Source: Clostridiales bacterium
Lineage (GTDB): Bacteria; Bacillota; Clostridia; Christensenellales; CAG-917
NCBI GenBank assembly: GCA_012800805.1
Contig: JAAZIO010000073.1
Span: 1-10,426 of the forward strand
DNA: 10,426 nt
Reading direction: 5' to 3'
In this document: piece after piece, positions 1 through 6,450 of the stretch
How the letters are laid out: every line of letters begins with the position of its first letter
How positions within the stretch are numbered: the stretch's first letter is position 1
Position numbers and translations under genes: made by a program
The notes under the pieces: generated by a model
What the model was told of the DNA's origin: nothing
The model's database searches: none
The model's input: the letters and a program-made list of their open reading frames with translations, nothing else

Positions 1-1
1 A

Positions 2-358
2 AACCTGCCGGCTTTGCTTTACGCCTACAAAATACAAAAGAGCGCAAAAAAATGCGGCTTTGATTTCGCCGACCCGTTTGAGGCGTTTTTAAAGCTGAAA
101 GAGGAAATGGACGAGGTTTTGACGGCGCCTAACGAAAAGCTCAGCGAAGAGTGCGGCGATTTGCTTTTTGCGGCGGTCAATGTCCTTAGAATTTTAAAGG
201 TAGAGCCCGAAATGGCGCTTAGAGCCGCGTCCGAAAAGTTTATGAGACGCTTTAAAGCCATGGAAGAGCACCTGACCAAAGACGGCGGCGAGCTTACCGA
301 CTTTACCTTGGACGAGATTAACAAAGCCTGGGAAGAGGCTAAGGGCATGGACAAATGA
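2..358 (+). CDS. mazG: MazG nucleoside triphosphate pyrophosphohydrolase, C-terminal part (5' end outside window)
   Basis: This is the C-terminal part of MazG, a cytoplasmic enzyme that hydrolyses (d)NTPs to NMP and pyrophosphate and limits aberrant nucleotides. The frame is open from base 2 (N-L-P-A-L-L-Y-A-Y-K-I-Q-K), so the TTG at 14 is an internal codon and not a start. About 118 residues are visible. The MazG metal-binding helices are recognisable: an acidic KEEMDEV helix, then EECGDLLFAAVNVLR, then the family-typical tail with MALRAASEKFMRRFKAMEE. Family members are usually about 260 residues with two such domains, so roughly half is missing to the left only because the window is cut. 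The TGA stop overlaps the dusB start (ATGA at 355-358), which implies translational coupling. Identification is by motif and confident; exact substrate preference is not visible. Confidence 0.9.
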   Translation, partial: NLPALLYAYKIQKSAKKCGFDFADPFEAFLKLKEEMDEVLTAPNEKLSEECGDLLFAAVNVLRILKVEPEMALRAASEKFMRRFKAMEEHLTKDGGELTDFTLDEINKAWEEAKGMDK

Positions 359-1287
359 AGATTGGCAAAGTTGCGCTAAAGAGCAATTTAATGCTTGCCC
401 CCGTTGCGGGATACTCAGACTATGCCTTAAGGGAAATGGCTTATGGATACGGGGCGGGGCTTTGCGTAACCGAGATGGTGTCCTGCAAAGGGCTGTTATA
501 CAACAATCAAAACACCAATTTTCTGCTTTACACAACAGACAAAGAACTCGTTAAAGCCGTTCAGCTTTTCGGCAGCGACCCGCTGGATTTTTACAACGCC
601 ATCCGTCTTCCCCAAATTGAAAAATTTGATATCATCGATATAAACATGGGCTGTCCCGTTAAAAAGATAGTGTCAAACGGCGAGGGCTCGGCTCTTATGC
701 AAAACCCGAGGCTGATAGAAAAAATAGTAAAGGCGGCTGTGGACGGGGCTGAGGGGCGACCCGTTACGGTAAAGTTTAGAATCGGCTTTGAAACGGGAAA
801 ACCTACGGTTGTTGACTGCGCTCTTGCCGCCGAAGCGGGCGGGGCAGCAATGATAACCGTCCACGGAAGATACCGTGACCAGTTCTACTCCGGAGAGGCG
901 GACCATTCGTTTGCAAAAGAGGTAAAAAAGAGGGTTAACATCCCCGTTGTCGTAAACGGCGACATAACAAACAAAGAAACGCTCGAGGATGTTTTAAATT
1001 ACACCGAGTGCGACGGCGCCATGATAGCCAGGGCGGCGCTTGGAAAGCCGTGGATATTTTTAGAGCTGTCGGGCAAAAAGGCAAATGTAACAATAAAGGA
1101 CGAAATAATAAAGCACATTTCCTTAATGCTTTCATACAGCCCCGAAAATCTTGTTGTAAACAACATGAAAAAGCATCTTTGCATGTATGCGAAAAACTTG
1201 AAAAGGGGCGCTAAAGCCGTTCGCGCGGCGATTGCCGACTTAAAGACGCTTGACGAACTATATAAAATCGTGGAGCGCTGCTTTTGA
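355..1287 (+). CDS. dusB: tRNA-dihydrouridine synthase (DusB type)
   Basis: This flavin (FMN)-dependent enzyme reduces specific uridines in the tRNA D-loop to dihydrouridine. The 310-residue length fits bacterial Dus enzymes. A TIM-barrel with the Dus signatures is visible: LAPVAGYSD near residue 14 (FMN binding), DINMGCPVKK at 95-104 with the catalytic Cys100, the phosphate/FMN region VKFRIGF with Lys140, ITVHGRYRDQFYSG with His170, and IPVVVNGDI. The C-terminal helical tRNA-binding part has HLCMYAKNLKRGAKAVRAAI. Its ATG overlaps the mazG stop by four bases, with an AAGGG at 341-345 as a weak ribosome site, so it is probably translated by coupling. DusB is the usual class in Bacillota, but separating it from DusA or DusC rests on overall motif style. 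No anomalies are seen. Confidence 0.93.
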   Translation: MKIGKVALKSNLMLAPVAGYSDYALREMAYGYGAGLCVTEMVSCKGLLYNNQNTNFLLYTTDKELVKAVQLFGSDPLDFYNAIRLPQIEKFDIIDINMGCPVKKIVSNGEGSALMQNPRLIEKIVKAAVDGAEGRPVTVKFRIGFETGKPTVVDCALAAEAGGAAMITVHGRYRDQFYSGEADHSFAKEVKKRVNIPVVVNGDITNKETLEDVLNYTECDGAMIARAALGKPWIFLELSGKKANVTIKDEIIKHISLMLSYSPENLVVNNMKKHLCMYAKNLKRGAKAVRAAIADLKTLDELYKIVERCF

Positions 1288-1309
1288 TTAGTGAAAATCG
1301 GAGATACTT

Positions 1310-1801
1310 ATGCATATCGTTTTGGTTGAGCCGGAAATACCGCAAAACACGGGAAACATAGCAAGAACCGCCGCGGCTACGGGCAGCGTTTTGCATCTTG
1401 TGGAGCCTTTGGGGTTTGACATCTCGGATAAGGCTCTAAAGAGGGCGGGGCTTGATTACTGGCATCTTTTGGATATAAGGGTTTACAAAAACCTTGACGA
1501 GTTTTTTGAAAAAAACGCGGGCGGCAACTTTTATTTTTCATCCACAAAGGCAAAGCTCCGCTATGACGAGATAAATTTCAAGGAAGACGATTATATACTC
1601 TTTGGCAAAGAAACCAAGGGACTTGACGAGGAACTGCTTTTTAAAAACTACGATAAGTCATTCAGAATTCCGATGATAGAAGGGGCAAGGTCGCTTAATC
1701 TTTCAAACTCGGTTGCCATAGTTATCTACGAAGCCCTAAGGCAAAACGGCTTTTTGGGACTTAAAACACAGGGGCGCCTTACTATATTTCAAGAGGAGTA
1801 A
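1310..1801 (+). CDS. trmL: tRNA (cytidine(34)-2'-O)-methyltransferase TrmL
   Basis: This SPOUT-superfamily SAM-dependent methyltransferase methylates the 2'-hydroxyl of the wobble nucleotide 34 in tRNA(Leu) isoacceptors, as known for E. coli TrmL (YibK). At 163 residues it is the normal minimal SPOUT size. Family motifs run through the whole protein: LVEPEIPQNTGNIARTAAAT at the N-terminus, the GFDISDKALKRAGLDYW segment, LFGKETKGLDEELL (motif 2), and IPMIEGARSLNLSNSVAIVIYEALRQ, which forms the trefoil-knot SAM site (motif 3). The ATG at 1310 is preceded by GGAGA at 1300-1304 with five bases of spacing, and lies 22 bases after dusB, so mazG, dusB and trmL form one operon of nucleotide and tRNA upkeep. 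No terminator follows; the next feature is the pgk promoter region. Confidence 0.93.
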   Translation: MHIVLVEPEIPQNTGNIARTAAATGSVLHLVEPLGFDISDKALKRAGLDYWHLLDIRVYKNLDEFFEKNAGGNFYFSSTKAKLRYDEINFKEDDYILFGKETKGLDEELLFKNYDKSFRIPMIEGARSLNLSNSVAIVIYEALRQNGFLGLKTQGRLTIFQEE

Positions 1802-1818
1802 AAAAGCATTTTATAATG

Positions 1819-1847
1819 TTGCGGTTTGAAGTATACTGTGGTATACT
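1819..1847 (+). promoter_or_regulatory. Predicted sigma-A promoter of the pgk-tpiA-gpmI operon
   Basis: TTGCGG at 1819-1824, a 17-base spacer and TATACT at 1842-1847, preceded by TGG (TGn extended -10 at 1839-1841), make a reasonable vegetative promoter. It predicts transcription start near 1854, about 50 bases before the pgk ATG. A second TATAAT at 1812-1817 lacks a good -35. This is pattern matching only; no experimental start site is available. Confidence 0.55.
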
Positions 1848-1848
1848 T
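1829..1848. promoter_or_regulatory. Palindrome overlapping the pgk -10, candidate repressor operator
   Basis: AAGTATAC and GTATACTT form a perfect inverted repeat with 8-base arms around TGTG. The right arm contains the predicted -10 hexamer, a typical place for a repressor site. There is no T-tract after it, so it is not an intrinsic terminator for trmL. The cognate regulator is unknown; a glycolytic repressor is possible but nothing in the sequence names one. Confidence 0.5.
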
Positions 1849-1853
1849 ATTGC

Positions 1854-1876
1854 CGTTAAAAACCAATATTTTAACG
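1854..1876 (+). repeat. Inverted repeat in the pgk 5' leader (possible 5'-terminal mRNA hairpin)
   Basis: CGTTAAAA (1854-1861) and TTTTAACG (1869-1876) are exact reverse complements around a seven-base loop. If transcription starts near 1854 as the promoter predicts, the operon mRNA would begin with this hairpin, a position known in other bacteria to protect mRNAs from 5'-end decay. The stem is mostly A-U, so its stability would be modest. It could instead be a DNA-level protein site. Confidence 0.45.
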
Positions 1877-1904
1877 AAACAATTTTATATATAAGGAGAA
1901 GCTT

Positions 1905-3203
1905 ATGGCAAAAAAGACAATCAAGGATGTTGATGTAAAGGGCAAAAAGTGCCTGGTCCGTTGCGACTTCAACGTTCCCATGGTGGACGGCGTCATCACA
2001 GACGAGAACCGCATCCAGGGCGCGGTGCCTACAATCAAGTATCTGCTTGACAGAGGCGCGAAAGTTATTCTCTGCTCGCACCTTGGGAAGCCTCACAATA
2101 TCTTCACGCCCGGTTTCGGCCTGACAAAGAAAGAGAAGAAGGCGCTTGAAGAGCTCCCCAAAGAGCAACAGGAAGAGGCAAAGAAGGCTTACATCGAAAA
2201 AGCTCTCAAAAACGATCCCATAAAGTTCACCCTTAGGCCCGTTGCCGAAAGACTCAACGAGATTTTCCCCGGCAAAGTAAAATTTGCAAGCGACCTTGTG
2301 GGTGAGGACGCGAAAGCTAAAGTCTCGGAGCTTAAAGAAGGCGAGGCTGTCTTGCTTGAGAACACCAGATTCTACGCGGGCGAGGAAAAGAACGACCCCG
2401 AACTTTGCCGTCAGCTCTCGGAGTTTTGCGATATCTATGTAAACGACGCTTTCGGCACTGCGCATCGCGCGCACGCAACAACCGCCGGCATAGTTCAGCA
2501 CGGATTTGCCAAAGTGGCGGTAAGCGGCTTCCTTATTGAAAAAGAGCTTAAGTTCCTTGGCGCAGCCATAGAAAACCCCGAGCGTCCCTTTGTTGCCATT
2601 TTAGGCGGCGCGAAAGTATCCGATAAAATCGGCGTTATCGAAAACCTTATCGATAAATGCGACACGCTTGTTATCGGCGGCGGCATGGCATACACATTCA
2701 GAAAGGCGCTGGGATTTGATATCGGCAATTCTCTGCTTGAAGAGGACAAGATTGAGCTTGCAAAGCAGCTTATGGCAAAGGCCGAAAGCAAAGGCGTAAA
2801 GCTCCTTCTGCCCGTAGACAATGTCATAGCCGACAGCTTCTCCAACGACGCGAACACCCAAATCTCTGAGGGCGACATTCCCGCGGGCTGGCAGGGCCTT
2901 GACATCGGACCTAAGACCATCGAAATTTTTGCCGCCGCGGTAAAGCAGGCAAAGACTGTTGTATGGAACGGCCCGATGGGTGTGTTTGAGTTTGAAAAGT
3001 TCGCGGTAGGCACAAAGGCCATCGCAAAAGCTCTTTCGGAAACCGACGCAACCACCATCATCGGCGGCGGCGACAGCGCGGCCGCGGTTGCCCAGCTTGG
3101 CTATGCGGACAAGATGTCCCACATTTCAACGGGCGGCGGCGCGTCCCTTGAGTTCCTTGAGGGCAAAGCGCTCCCCGGCATCGACTGCCTTAACGACAAA
3201 TAG
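1905..3203 (+). CDS. pgk: Phosphoglycerate kinase
   Basis: This enzyme transfers phosphate between 1,3-bisphosphoglycerate and ADP, the first ATP-forming step of glycolysis, in the cytosol. The order of motifs is complete: RCDFNVPM (19-26) and DENRI, SHLGKP (58-63), [26 protein letters not shown] (substrate-binding), [11 protein letters not shown] (234-244), [25 protein letters not shown] (353-362) and the nucleotide-binding GGGDSAAAV and [14 protein letters not shown]. At 432 residues it exceeds the usual 390-400 because a charged, helical segment (about residues 64-106) follows SHLGKP, where most enzymes pass quickly to the LxPVAxxL helix. Start: AAGGAG at 1893-1898, six bases before ATG. 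First gene of a three-gene glycolytic operon. C-ending codons appear commoner than in the upstream genes, as expected for high expression. Confidence 0.97.
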   Translation: MAKKTIKDVDVKGKKCLVRCDFNVPMVDGVITDENRIQGAVPTIKYLLDRGAKVILCSHLGKPHNIFTPGFGLTKKEKKALEELPKEQQEEAKKAYIEKALKNDPIKFTLRPVAERLNEIFPGKVKFASDLVGEDAKAKVSELKEGEAVLLENTRFYAGEEKNDPELCRQLSEFCDIYVNDAFGTAHRAHATTAGIVQHGFAKVAVSGFLIEKELKFLGAAIENPERPFVAILGGAKVSDKIGVIENLIDKCDTLVIGGGMAYTFRKALGFDIGNSLLEEDKIELAKQLMAKAESKGVKLLLPVDNVIADSFSNDANTQISEGDIPAGWQGLDIGPKTIEIFAAAVKQAKTVVWNGPMGVFEFEKFAVGTKAIAKALSETDATTIIGGGDSAAAVAQLGYADKMSHISTGGGASLEFLEGKALPGIDCLNDK

Positions 3204-3223
3204 GCTTTAGGAGGATTATATAA

Positions 3224-3970
3224 ATGAGAAGACCAATTATTGCAGGAAACTGGAAAATGAATAACACGATAGCGGAAACAAGAAAGCTCATAAACGAGCT
3301 TAAGCCTCTTGTTAAAGACGCAAAGTGCGATGTGGTTATTTGCACTCCTTTCACATCCCTTGCAGCCGCAATCGAGGAAACCAAAGGAACCAACATCAAA
3401 GTGGGAGCCCAAAACGTCCACTGGGCGGAAAAGGGTGCATTCACGGGTGAAATCTCCGCCAAAATGCTTTTAGAGCTTGGCGTTGAATATGTCATCATCG
3501 GACACAGCGAAAGACGCCAATACTTCGGCGAGACCGACCAGAGCGTAAACGCAAGGGTAAAAGCCGCTCTTGCCGCCTCACTTAAAGTCATCCTCTGCAT
3601 CGGCGAAACCCTTGACGAGAGAGAAAAGGGCCTTATCGAAGAAGTTCTTGTCCGCCAGACAACCGAAGCGCTTAAAGGTATAGACAAGGCTCAACTTGAA
3701 GATATTATTATTGCGTACGAACCTGTTTGGGCTATCGGAACAGGCAAGACCGCTACCTCAAAGGACGCAAACGATTCCATAAAGATTGTAAGAGATACCG
3801 TTGCCAAGCTCTATGACGAGGAAGCGGCTCAGAAAATTCGTATTCAATACGGCGGCAGCATGAATCCGTCAAACGCAAGCGAACTTATGGCTATGCCCGA
3901 AATCGACGGCGGTTTGATAGGAGGAGCGTCGCTCAAGGCTGAAGACTTCGCTAAAGTCGTAAATTACTAA
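3224..3970 (+). CDS. tpiA: Triosephosphate isomerase
   Basis: This enzyme interconverts dihydroxyacetone phosphate and glyceraldehyde 3-phosphate in glycolysis and gluconeogenesis. At 248 residues it is a full-length TIM barrel. Catalytic residues are all present: Asn9 and Lys11 in AGNWKMN, His94 in IIGHSERR, and Glu166 in the signature AYEPVWAIGTGKTAT (loop 6 follows directly). The C-terminal phosphate-binding QYGGSMNPSN and GGLIGGASL are intact. A strong AGGAGG at 3209-3214 lies nine bases before the ATG, and only 20 bases separate it from the pgk stop, so it is co-transcribed with pgk. A 54-base gap holding a hairpin separates it from gpmI. Confidence 0.97.
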   Translation: MRRPIIAGNWKMNNTIAETRKLINELKPLVKDAKCDVVICTPFTSLAAAIEETKGTNIKVGAQNVHWAEKGAFTGEISAKMLLELGVEYVIIGHSERRQYFGETDQSVNARVKAALAASLKVILCIGETLDEREKGLIEEVLVRQTTEALKGIDKAQLEDIIIAYEPVWAIGTGKTATSKDANDSIKIVRDTVAKLYDEEAAQKIRIQYGGSMNPSNASELMAMPEIDGGLIGGASLKAEDFAKVVNY

Positions 3971-3982
3971 ATCAAACGATAA

Positions 3983-4010
3983 AGCGAAACGGCAGCAATG
4001 CCGTTTCGTT
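3983..4010 (+). repeat. Intercistronic GNRA-loop hairpin between tpiA and gpmI
   Basis: CGAAACGGCA (3985-3994) and TGCCGTTTCG (3999-4008) pair perfectly around a GCAA tetraloop. A G-U and an A-U pair extend the stem to 12 pairs (3983-4010). No U-tract follows; the gpmI ribosome site begins within about five bases. It is therefore unlikely to be a full terminator and more likely an mRNA stability or processing element, or a modulator of gpmI translation. Confidence 0.6.
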
Positions 4011-4024
4011 ATAAAAGGAGAAAT

Positions 4025-5557
4025 ATGAAAAAGTTTTGCGCGCTGATAATACTTGACGGTTTCGGCCTCGCTCCCGCAGGCCCCGCCAACGCAATCACCT
4101 CCGCGGGGACGCCTTATATCGATTATCTTATGAACACTTATCCCCACACCCGACTAGACGCCAGCGGACTTGCGGTAGGTCTTCCCGACGGACAGATGGG
4201 AAACAGCGAGGTAGGGCACTTGAACATTGGCGCAGGAAGAATCGTCTATCAAGACCTAACCCATATATCTAAAGAAATAGAGGAGGGCGGTTTCTTTAAA
4301 AACGAAGCTCTGCTTTCCGCTATGGATAACGCAAAGAAAAACGGCAAAAAGCTCCACATCATGGGGCTTGTCGGCCCCGGCGGTGTTCACAGCCATCAAG
4401 AGCACCTTGAGGCGCTTATCGAAATGGCTAAGCGCGAGGGAGTGGATAGAACCTATATTCACTGCTTTACAGACGGAAGAGACCTTCCGCCAAAAAGCGC
4501 AAAAGATATAATAGCGGACCTTGAAAGGTATATAAAGAAAACAGGTTGCGGAAAGATTGCCTCAGTTTGCGGCAGATACTACGCTATGGACCGCGACAAC
4601 CGTTGGGAGAGAGTGCAAAGGGCATACGACCTTCTTTCCTTAGGCATTGGCGATAAGTTTGACAGCGCCGTAGAAGCTGTTGAGGCGAGCTATGACAAAG
4701 GCGTAACCGACGAGTTTATCGCCCCGTCCGTAATCGTTGAAAACGGCGAGCCGATAGCGACGGTGGAAAAGGGCGACTCAATCGTCTTCTTCAACTTCCG
4801 TCCCGACAGGGCAAGGGAAATCACAAGGGCATTCATCTTTGAGGATTTCGACAGCTTTGAAAGAAAGACCGGCTACCTTGCGCCCAAGTTCGTGTCCTTT
4901 ACCCGCTACGACGCAAAGTTTACAAACCTCGAGGTTGCATTCAAGCCCCGCTCGCTTGACAACACGATGGGCGAATATCTTTCAAAGCTTGGCTTAAAGC
5001 AGCTCAGAATTGCGGAAACCGAAAAATACGCTCATGTAACATTCTTCTTCAACGGCGGCGTTGAGGCTCCCAACCCCGGCGAGGACAGAGTTCTTATTCC
5101 TTCGCCGAAAGTTGCGACATACGACCTTAAGCCCGAAATGAGCGCATACGAGGTTGCGGCAAAGGCGAAAGAGGAGATACTCTCGGGCAAATACGATGTA
5201 ATGATTTTAAACTTTGCCAACTGCGACATGGTCGGCCACACGGGTATCATGGAAGCCGCAATGAAGGCTGTTAAAGCGGTTGACGAGTGCGCCAAAGAAG
5301 TAATCGAAACCATTCTTTTAATCGGCGGAAAAGCGCTGTTGACCGCAGACCACGGCAACGCCGATAAGATGTTTGACGAAGAGGGCAAGCCCCACACCGC
5401 ACACACAACCAACCCCGTACCGCTTATATTAATCGGCGACAATGGCGGCAAAAAGCTTAAAGACGGCGGCAAGCTTTGCGATATCGCCCCCACCATGCTT
5501 GAGATGATGGGAATAGATATCCCAAAAGAGATGACGGGAAAATCGCTTTTGGACTAA
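4025..5557 (+). CDS. gpmI: 2,3-bisphosphoglycerate-independent phosphoglycerate mutase
   Basis: This enzyme interconverts 3- and 2-phosphoglycerate using two metal ions (usually Mn) and a phosphoserine intermediate. From the ATG at 4025 it is 510 residues, the normal length. The alkaline-phosphatase-like metal site is visible: Asp11 in ILDGFG, the catalytic Ser61 in DGQMGNSEVGHLNIGAGR, GPGGVHSHQEH, CGRYYAMDRDNRWERV, FNFRPDRARE, ANCDMVGHTG, LLTADHGNADKM and HTAHTTNPVP. The frame is open from an ATG at 3998, but that ATG lies within the hairpin loop and stem and has no ribosome site. The start at 4025 has AAGGAG at 4015-4020 (four-base spacing) and begins with the family-typical MKKFCALIILDGFG. 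Last gene of the operon; a terminator follows 13 bases after the stop. Confidence 0.96.
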   Translation: MKKFCALIILDGFGLAPAGPANAITSAGTPYIDYLMNTYPHTRLDASGLAVGLPDGQMGNSEVGHLNIGAGRIVYQDLTHISKEIEEGGFFKNEALLSAMDNAKKNGKKLHIMGLVGPGGVHSHQEHLEALIEMAKREGVDRTYIHCFTDGRDLPPKSAKDIIADLERYIKKTGCGKIASVCGRYYAMDRDNRWERVQRAYDLLSLGIGDKFDSAVEAVEASYDKGVTDEFIAPSVIVENGEPIATVEKGDSIVFFNFRPDRAREITRAFIFEDFDSFERKTGYLAPKFVSFTRYDAKFTNLEVAFKPRSLDNTMGEYLSKLGLKQLRIAETEKYAHVTFFFNGGVEAPNPGEDRVLIPSPKVATYDLKPEMSAYEVAAKAKEEILSGKYDVMILNFANCDMVGHTGIMEAAMKAVKAVDECAKEVIETILLIGGKALLTADHGNADKMFDEEGKPHTAHTTNPVPLILIGDNGGKKLKDGGKLCDIAPTMLEMMGIDIPKEMTGKSLLD

Positions 5558-5570
5558 AGATAAAAAACAA

Positions 5571-5600
5571 AAAAGCATTCCTAAGGGAATGCTTTTTTTT
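5571..5600 (+). terminator. Rho-independent terminator of the glycolytic operon
   Basis: GCATTCC (5575-5581) pairs with GGAATGC (5586-5592) around TAAG, with flanking A-T pairs extending the stem, followed by eight Ts (5593-5600). It lies just after the gpmI stop. Confidence 0.93.
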
Positions 5601-5641
5601 ATTATGATTTTTGTTAATAAGCTAAGATAAATCTTTAAAAA

Positions 5642-5673
5642 TTTTAAGCACAAACAAAAATTTAAGCTTAAAA
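5642..5673. repeat. AT-rich inverted repeat in the gpmI-marR gap
   Basis: TTTTAAGC (5642-5649) and GCTTAAAA (5666-5673) are exact reverse complements 16 bases apart, and TTTAAGCTTAAA at 5661-5672 is itself a perfect 12-base palindrome. The spacer is very AT-rich and further on holds short TTTAA runs (about 5698-5723), so part of this may be chance. It lies more than 80 bases upstream of the marR promoter; a regulatory role is only a guess. No gene is seen in 5601-5789. Confidence 0.35.
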
Positions 5674-5754
5674 CATTTTTTTATTTAATTTGGTCACTTA
5701 ATTTTAAATTTAATTTAATTTATTGTAAATATTAGACAAAAATCGACCTGTATA

Positions 5755-5783
5755 TTGCGTGTCAAAAAATTATATGATATTAT
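5755..5783 (+). promoter_or_regulatory. Predicted promoter of the MarR-family gene
   Basis: TTGCGT at 5755-5760, a 17-base spacer and TATTAT at 5778-5783, with TGA just upstream (extended -10). Counting seven bases from the -10 end puts the start on base 5790, which is the A of the ATG. It predicts a leaderless or nearly leaderless transcript. Confidence 0.55.
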
Positions 5784-5789
5784 ATCCGC

Positions 5790-6215
5790 ATGGATAAATT
5801 TTCGATAGAAGTATTTTACATAGCATTCAGTAAGATAGTCAAAATGTTTAAGTCCTACGCCCAAAAGGAGCTTAAAAAGTACAATCTGTCTCCCAATGAG
5901 GTTGAGGTCATATCCTGTCTTGACTATAAATCCACCTCCAGCGAGATAGCAAGGGAGGTCAATGTATCAAAGGCGCTGGTATCCCGCTCGGTAAAGCTTT
6001 TAATCAAGAAAAACTACATATATGTCGAGCCCAATCCCGTTGACAAAAGGGAGTTTGTGATAAAACTCACCGACAGCGGCAAAGAGATTTCCGACGCCAT
6101 AAAGCGTGTAAAAAAGAACTTTGCCGAGAAAGCTTTCAAGGAATTCGGCGAAGAAGAGTTCACGGTATTAAAGGCGCTTATCAACCTGATAATAATAAAC
6201 ATCACAAAAAACTAA
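5790..6215 (+). CDS. MarR-family transcriptional regulator
   Basis: A dimeric winged-helix regulator of 141 residues, the typical MarR size. The N-terminal dimerisation helix spans about residues 1-30. The helix-turn-helix follows (LSPNEVEVISCL at 33-44, SSEIAREVNVS at 50-60, recognition helix ALVSRSVKLLIKK at 62-74). The wing carries VDKREFVIKLTDSGKEI (84-100), the counterpart of the D-x-R motif. The C-terminal helices complete the dimer interface. MarR proteins usually repress their own or neighbouring genes and respond to small ligands; the ligand and targets cannot be read here. The only downstream neighbour in the same direction is the membrane peptidase, after a 249-base gap. There is no Shine-Dalgarno sequence before the ATG. 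The next in-frame ATG (5844) also lacks one and would remove the first helix, so 5790 is preferred. Confidence 0.9.
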   Translation: MDKFSIEVFYIAFSKIVKMFKSYAQKELKKYNLSPNEVEVISCLDYKSTSSEIAREVNVSKALVSRSVKLLIKKNYIYVEPNPVDKREFVIKLTDSGKEISDAIKRVKKNFAEKAFKEFGEEEFTVLKALINLIIINITKN

Positions 6216-6255
6216 GACAAAATAAGACACCAAAAAAAATTTTACGATAAATAAT

Positions 6256-6285
6256 TTAACAAAATTAATGTTATAATGTTATAAT
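6256..6285 (+). promoter_or_regulatory. Predicted promoter of the membrane peptidase gene with a duplicated extended -10
   Basis: TTAACA (6256-6261), an 18-base spacer and a consensus TATAAT (6280-6285) preceded by TGT give a strong-looking promoter, with start predicted near 6292. The block TGTTATAA is tandemly duplicated (6269-6276 and 6277-6284), so a second extended -10 lies 8 bases upstream (TATAAT 6272-6277), but no -35 is seen at its correct distance. Confidence 0.6.
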
Positions 6286-6291
6286 AATTTC

Positions 6292-6338
6292 GCTAGATTT
6301 TGAGCTGATTTATTTTAGCTAGATTTTTAACTAGATTT
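6292..6338. repeat. Cluster of CTAGATTT direct repeats in the peptidase leader
   Basis: GCTAGATTT occurs at 6292-6300 and 6318-6326 and ACTAGATTT at 6330-6338. A degenerate copy, AGCTGATTT, which lacks one A, is at 6303-6311. The cores begin at 6293, 6305, 6319 and 6331, that is 12, 14 and 12 bases apart, close to one helical turn plus a little. The cluster starts at the predicted transcription start, so it could be a multi-copy operator or an RNA-level element. The rest of the leader (6339-6450) has GGGTTT/AAACCC (6375-6388) and TCCGC/GCGGA around ACA (6432-6444), and no gene. Confidence 0.5.
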
Positions 6339-6450
6339 CATCCTAACCAACTTTATTGAATAATTGTTTACCCCGGGTTTTTAAACCCATATATATTTAT
6401 CTAATCGTTAACTTATTAACTATTGTAAAAATCCGCACAGCGGAATTTAT

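Noticed and set aside
14..16. TTG as the start of the mazG fragment
   Set aside because: The frame stays open to the window edge and the upstream residues N-L-P-A-L fit the MazG family, so it is an internal Leu codon.
1829..1848. Intrinsic terminator of the trmL operon
   Set aside because: The stem is AT-rich and no T-run follows; it overlaps a better-supported promoter.
1782..2501. Long - strand open frame (239 codons) opposite pgk
   Set aside because: It lies antisense to a certain gene, has no recognisable motif, runs across the pgk promoter region, and its Cys/Leu/Phe-rich content is what the complement of pgk codons gives.
2495..3122. Two overlapping - strand frames (188 and 173 codons) opposite pgk
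   Set aside because: Shadows of a high-GC, strongly biased coding sequence; no ribosome site and no family resemblance.
3190..3687. A 165-codon - strand frame opposite tpiA
   Set aside because: Ser/Thr-rich antisense translation of tpiA with no motif, and it ends inside the pgk-tpiA junction.
3998..4024. Nine-codon N-terminal extension of gpmI from the ATG at 3998
   Set aside because: The ATG sits in the loop and stem of a hairpin, has no ribosome site, and the family N-terminus begins at the ATG at 4025, which has AAGGAG.
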